Of a DNA stretch of 36,874 nucleotides, positions 33,338 through 36,874 are shown piece by piece. The stretch spans positions 22,463 to 59,336 of the forward strand of contig NW_014577135.1 of the NCBI RefSeq assembly GCF_000485595.1. The letters are read 5' to 3'. Under the pieces are notes generated by a model. It was not told where the DNA came from and searched no databases. It saw only the letters and a program-made list of their open reading frames with translations. A program made the translations under genes and the position numbers. Each line of letters starts with the position of its first letter. Positions within the stretch are counted from its first letter, which is position 1. The stretch comes from Priapulus caudatus. Taxonomy: Eukaryota > Priapulida > Priapulimorpha > Priapulimorphida > Priapulidae.

Positions 33338-33355
33338 ATCCCGGACGAGCCCCCA
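33338..33355 (-). promoter_or_regulatory. Element B primer-binding site, tRNA-Pro type
   Basis: On the minus strand the 18 bases TGGGGGCTCGTCCGGGAT begin two bases (TT) inside the 5' LTR. They are complementary to the 3' end of tRNA-Pro and match the classic tRNA-Pro primer site known from gammaretroviruses. This marks the right-hand LTR as the 5' one and confirms minus-strand orientation. Confidence 0.9.
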
Positions 33356-33357
33356 AA

Positions 33358-33585
33358 TGTAACCCGGGTGGAGTAGTAGAGTCTGAAAGGATGGAGTATG
33401 CTTAATAAAAGAATTCAGACGACGAAGTCCCGAACGAACGAGTTTTAATTACTCAACATGGCGGAATGCGATAATGCTAATCCCAGAATCCCCCACGCGC
33501 GCGAGACTATTGTCAACGTCAGGGTAAGAGGCTATTCCAAAAATTATAGTACCCCTGTTTTTAACCCTATCTTTCATCTGTCACA
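33358..33585 (-). repeat. Element B 5' LTR
   Basis: The upstream LTR in the minus-strand sense, 228 bp, followed on its outer side by the GGCG target duplication (33586-33589). Confidence 0.9.
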
Positions 33586-33589
33586 GGCG

Positions 33590-34430
33590 CTCTAGACAGC
33601 GCGTCTGCCAATGGTATCTCATTTCCCGCTTTATATTTCAAACAGTATGCATGAGTACTTCTGTGCCCTCAGAATGAGATTCTGTAGCCTTTTCTGGGCC
33701 TTCGAAAGTGGCTTTGCGCAAATCGCGACCAGCGGTTTGTGGTCCGTCCAGACCTCTACCTCTCGCCCGAAAGTGTAGTGATGGAACTTTTCCAATCCAT
33801 ACGTCATGGCCAGCATCTCCTTTTCTATCTGGGCGTAGCGGCGTTCAGTCTCAGACAAAGCACGGCTTGCATACGCCACGGGCCTGCCCTCTTGCAGCAG
33901 AGCAGATCCCAGCCCATACTCACACGCGTCGTTCTCTAGGGTGAGGGTCTTAGCCGGATTGTAGAAAGCCAACACTGACGTTTTTGTGATCCTTTCCTTC
34001 ACCTGATCAAACGCGTCCTGCTGCGCTGTGGACCACGTCCACGCAACATCCTTCTTCAGCAGGTTGTGGAGTAGATGGATTAATGTGGTGACTTTGGGGA
34101 CAAACTTTGCCAAATAGTTGACCATCCCCAGAATCTTACGTAGCTCCTCCAACCCACCTGGTTCCTTCATATCTCTGATTGTAGACACTTTCTCATCGTC
34201 GATGACCAGGCCTTCTGCCGAGATACGGTGGCCCATGAAGGTCAAGGTATTCACTTCTGCTTCCATCTTGTCAGAATTCAGCTATATTCCTACCTCCCTG
34301 CACCTATCTAGAAATTTCCCCAGTCTCTCATCATGCTCCTGCATGGTTCTTGCATGAACTACCACATCATCAGCTATGCAGAGCACCCCTGGTAGATCGC
34401 TGAGGGCTTCCAGCAGCTTCCTCTACAAAA
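33590..34430 (-). pseudogene. Element A RT C-terminus and RNase H
   Basis: The RT active site reads IADDVVVHA (34367-34378 codes IADD). A TAG stop lies at 34282-34284. The open frame 34266-33631 continues with the RT thumb (FMGHRISAEGLVIDDEK, GMVNYLAKFVPK) and RNase H (LTLENDACEYGLGSALLQEG, RPVAYASRALSETERRYAQI, EKEMLAMTYG, WTDHKPL), so the D, E, D residues are present. A one-base frameshift near 33640 precedes the end of RNase H. Element B is inserted just after this point. Confidence 0.9.
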
Positions 34431-34860
34431 TTTCTGATGACACACACAAACCGAAAGGTAACTGCAGCCATCGGAACCTTTCAAAGCACGTCTGACGGTC
34501 CAACTTAACATGCCAATATCTCGAGGCGAGATCCGCCTTCGAGAATACACTTGAGTCACTCAACTCATGTAGTGCATCGTCGAGAACGGAGAGCGTATAG
34601 TGCTCACGTAGGAGCACCTTATTCAGCTCGTGGGGGTCAATGCATATCCTCAAGGCTCCAGACTTCTTGTGCGCAACTACCATCTGGCTGACCCACGGCA
34701 TCGGCTCCCCAACCGGGCTGATGACATTTAACTCCTTCAGCCTCCTCAGCTCCATCTTTAGTTTCGGTCGCACCGCGATGGGGACTCTCCTGTTGGCCAT
34801 CACCACAGGTATCGCACCATCACGAACATTAAGATGCTGGGTTCCGGGTCAAGGTCAAGT
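34423..34860 (-). pseudogene. Element A reverse transcriptase N-terminus
   Basis: The frame 34806-34423 reads MANRRVPIAVRPKLKMELRR, WVSQMVVAHKKSGALRICID, VFSKADLASRYWHVKLD and LPFGLCVSSE. These are the fingers and palm, with the first catalytic Asp in KADLAS. Between KLD and TCFERFRWL roughly nine residues that relatives have are missing, an in-frame deletion in the palm. The frame is lost at about 34420. Confidence 0.88.
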
Positions 34861-35378
34861 TTTCTTATCTTTAGCAAGTCTTCTCTCGTTTCATTTTCTT
34901 TTATTCCCAGCACAACTCTGTCTCTTATCATAGAGGCCTCGCACGCGCTGCAAAACTTACAGGTTTGTGCCAGTGTTCTGAGGTCTGCCAGGAAGTGATC
35001 AAAGTCCTCCCCTTCCTGCTGACAACGCCGGTGAAATAAAAATCTTTCCATGGTTTCATTCACCTCACCTATGGCATATTCTTGAAATTTCCCTGTAATT
35101 TCAATGACAGTTCTTTGTGACTCGGGCATTGAAAAGCTAAACCCACTGAGCGTTTTCATTGCATCGTCAGCGAGACAGTTCTCAAGCATTGCCACCTGAA
35201 ACGCACGGTCTTTCGTGTGTAGCCCAGATAACAGGTTGTAGTTGTCCCATCTTTTCTTAAAAAGCTTCCAACTCCATACCTTGTCTTCTTCCAAAGTTAG
35301 GGGCTGTGGTGGCTTTATGCTGCCGAAGTTGTAGCCCTGCCTGTCAGGCTCACTACCACGTGTCATGCGCGCCTCCAT
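34800..35378 (-). pseudogene. Element A Gag, truncated
   Basis: 192 codons from 35378. It has a PPQPLTLEEDKVWSWKLFKK start region, AMLENCLADDAMKTLSGF, MERFLFHRRCQQEGEDFDHF and LADLRTLAQTCKFC, a retrotransposon Gag capsid-type region. It stops just past RKLDLDPEPS, where the sequence is already homologous to the approach to RT in another frame. No zinc knuckle follows, so the Gag C-terminus and protease have been deleted. Confidence 0.8.
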
Positions 35379-35468
35379 TTGACTTGTGAATCTTTCTCCA
35401 GGCTATAACACAGCTTTCCACAAATGTCCTATCATGTGCATGGTTCATTCAGTTTACCGCTGTCACCA

Positions 35469-35680
35469 TGTTACGTGCTGCACAGCCACGAAGTCATAGC
35501 CAAAACCAGAACCAGTGGAGAACGTTTACACAAGCATTTAATCAGCTACAGAAACGTGTGCTCCGTGCCCTATCCACTGCCCAACTGCCTCGTGTATACA
35601 CGTGTACGTTACACCCATCTACTGCCACGTGTGTCGCCACCTAGTGGCTGACTAGGCTATTCCAGACATGTATTACAGCA
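35469..35680 (-). repeat. Element A 5' LTR
   Basis: The upstream LTR in the minus-strand sense; the mate of 24108-24319. Flanked outside by TATGTCCACG, which continues the PIN/CXC gene copy. No primer site is confidently identified just inside it. Confidence 0.88.
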
Positions 35681-36216
35681 TATGTCCACGCGCTGCTCGG
35701 GACACGGCCTTACCAGTGAGCATGTGGCTTACGGAGTTACTAGCGTACGTAAGCTCAAGTACTTCTTGCAGTCCCGACCCTGCCATCAGATGACCAATAT
35801 GCTACCAAGGTAGCTCATCTCAGTGTGGAACCCCCCCAGCCGCAGGACTGTGCTGTAGAAAATGGTCACCTGGCCGTGACCGTATTATTGTCAGTGCTTT
35901 CCAGAACAGATCGAGGCTGGTCAAATGTGATAACCGGCGTAACGTTATTCTGCATTACCTGAGATGAAACGAATTTTACCATAGAGTAGATGCAAGAGTA
36001 GTCTGTAGGATCAAGATCAATCATGGGCAGAACTATCACAGATGAGTTTCCTGGATATTGACCGTGCTGTAACATCTGCATCATCCCAGACCACGATGGC
36101 CTATGAGAGCCTAACAAGAGAGACTTCTTCCAAAGTATATCAAGATGAGACGTTGCATGCACCCTTGAAATATCCCCAAGTGGCCGATACATTAGAGGTA
36201 GAATTTTAGGTTGCAT
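35681..36216 (-). pseudogene. PIN/CXC-family protein, N-terminal part cut off by element A
   Basis: The minus-strand frame 36216-35866 contains SHRPSWSGMMQMLQHGQYPG, VIVLPMIDLDPTDYSCIYSM and NNVTPVITFDQP. Further pieces in other frames follow: GHLMAGSGLQEVLELTYASN and SHMLTGKAVSRAARGH, the last ending at the LTR boundary. In relatives this is followed directly by a VDAAL motif, which is what appears on the far side of element A at 24107. Two or more frameshifts lie between 35866 and 35770. It is the same decayed gene as 21671-24107; the start codon is not certain. Confidence 0.75.
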
Positions 36217-36435
36217 CTTGATGTACTCAATATGTTTATGCTTCCAACTTCAGCAATGTCTGCAGTCGTCACACATACTTTAGGAATTGGCGCACTGGGT
36301 GATTTTCTATGTGGCATCGTGGTAGTAGTACAGTCGGTTAGGTCAGGATACCATCCAAATCATTCAAACTGTGAAAAAAGTATGAAAATTGGTACACTTG
36401 CATACTTTTGTATGCTCTTTCATTTAAAGACAGGA
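36217..36435. other. No recognisable gene
   Basis: Sequence between the gene fragment and the terminal repeat cluster. It could hold the gene's upstream region; nothing specific is seen. Confidence 0.4.
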
Positions 36436-36810
36436 CACACGCGATCCAATTACAACTTCGGCCGCCATCTTGAATTCAAAAATGGCCGCCGTTATTTCTT
36501 AAAAAATAGCTATATCTCGGTTAATAATCTTCGTACAGACTTGAAAATTGCTGACAGACGTACTTTGGGTTACTATTTCATAGAACAACGTGATGCATGT
36601 GACCCAAGAGCGTTTTTGGCCACCATCTTGGATTCAAAATGGCCACCATAAAAATTACAAACTTAGCAATTTTTCCGTTCACGGAAGATATAGAGACGTG
36701 AAAATTTGCAGACTGGCGCAGGTTAATAAGCTCTTTCATATTAAAACAAGACACACAAGTTCCAATTATAATTACAGCGGCCATATTGAATTCAACATGG
36801 CCGACATCAC
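36412..36810. repeat. Tandem 'atggccgcc' repeat cluster
   Basis: The phrase CTCTTTCAT followed by AAAGACAGGACACACGCGATC and CGGCCGCCATCTTGAATTC at 36416 recurs diverged at 36730 (CTCTTTCATATTAAAACAAG, GCGGCCATATTGAATTC). A half-period copy (GGCCACCATCTTGGATTC) lies at about 36618. The unit is therefore about 158 bases with alternate copies more alike. Not coding. Confidence 0.75.
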
Positions 36811-36839
36811 ATTTTATTCTGTACTTCAAAATGATCAAT

Positions 36840-36873
36840 GACATAGTAATAATAATAAAATAATAATAATAAC
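36840..36873. repeat. AAT microsatellite
   Basis: (AAT)n-type tract at the window end. Confidence 0.9.
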
Positions 36874-36874
36874 A

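Larger units (their letters stand above)
26101..33585 (-). mobile_element. Element B: Ty3/gypsy-like LTR retrotransposon with tRNA-Pro-type primer site
   Basis: Direct repeats 26101-26326 and 33358-33585 start TGTAACCCGGGTGG and end in CA. Minus-strand order: primer site, gag (two frames, CCHC knuckle), protease (DTGA), RT (YLDD), RNase H and a badly decayed integrase. Total about 7.5 kb. It is inserted in element A between RNase H and integrase with a GGCG duplication. The LTRs are nearly identical: I find one substitution in the first about 195 bases and several small indels only in the last about 40. Yet gag, RT and integrase are broken by many frameshifts, so this copy cannot make its own enzymes. 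Confidence 0.92.
24108..35680 (-). mobile_element. Element A: Ty3/gypsy-like LTR retrotransposon, internally deleted and split by element B
   Basis: Two 212-bp direct repeats (24108-24319 and 35469-35680), starting TGTTACGTGCTG and ending near TATTACA.CA, bound an interior that reads, on the minus strand, gag, RT, RNase H, [element B], integrase, and a Pol tail ending at about 24638. Removing element B leaves about 4.1 kb. RT, RNase H and integrase are recognisable, in the order RH before IN as in Ty3/gypsy. The zinc knuckle and protease are absent because gag runs directly into the start of RT. The LTRs differ at about eight positions by eye. No clear target duplication is visible (flanks TCTAC and TATGT). 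The host site is the PIN/CXC gene copy: protein similarity continues from one flank to the other. Confidence 0.88.

Noticed and set aside
35469-35680. Element A LTR as a solo LTR unrelated to 24108-24319
   Set aside because: The interior between them reads gag-RT-RNase H-integrase in one orientation, and both flanks continue the same host gene.

Overview
This window is nuclear DNA from an animal, most likely a marine invertebrate. The evidence is an intron-rich gene of clear metazoan type (MGAT4 family, ten exons with GT-AG introns), many microsatellites, Ty3/gypsy-type LTR retrotransposons, a LINE fragment, several MITE-like inverted repeats and one run of N (an assembly gap). The species cannot be named from the sequence alone.

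Layout. Positions 1-4935 are gene-poor. They hold a CA microsatellite, a broken fragment of a hAT-transposon-like protein on the minus strand, a C/G-run palindromic repeat and a 29-bp minisatellite. Positions 4936-12203 carry the 3' two thirds of an MGAT4-type gene on the plus strand (N-glycan GlcNAc-transferase IV, Golgi). Its ten exons (1,074 coding bases, 357 residues plus stop) join in frame with no frameshift; the 5' exons for the cytoplasmic tail, membrane anchor and stem were not found and probably lie upstream. Its introns hold a CAG repeat 45 bases past a splice donor, a hairpin MITE containing three telomere-like TTAGGG units, an antisense LINE tail and a diverged inverted-repeat element. 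Positions 12204-21560 hold no gene I can recognise, only a possible 3' UTR, dispersed repeats, the assembly gap, GTAG/CTAC and CA/GT microsatellites in mirrored orientation, and short tandem repeats built around the phrase 'aaaatggccgcc'.

Positions 21671-36216 form one nested structure, all on the minus strand. The outermost layer is a decayed copy of an uncharacterised multi-copy invertebrate protein that looks like a PIN/FEN1-type nuclease domain followed by a C-terminal CXC (tesmin/TSO1-like) cysteine domain. It is split by a Ty3/gypsy-like LTR retrotransposon (element A, 24108-35680, 212-bp LTRs). Element A is itself split between RNase H and integrase by a second LTR retrotransposon (element B, 26101-33585, about 227-bp LTRs, tRNA-Pro-type primer-binding site, GGCG target duplication). 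Protein homology resumes on the far side of each insertion, which gives the order of events: gene copy, then A, then B. The window ends in another 'atggccgcc' repeat cluster and an AAT microsatellite.

The item most worth following up is the PIN/CXC protein family: its order of motifs (FDG, ADVLIV, GDDTDLL, GCDTTSR, then the cysteine domain) can be read despite several frameshifts and stops, and its function is, to my knowledge, not described.
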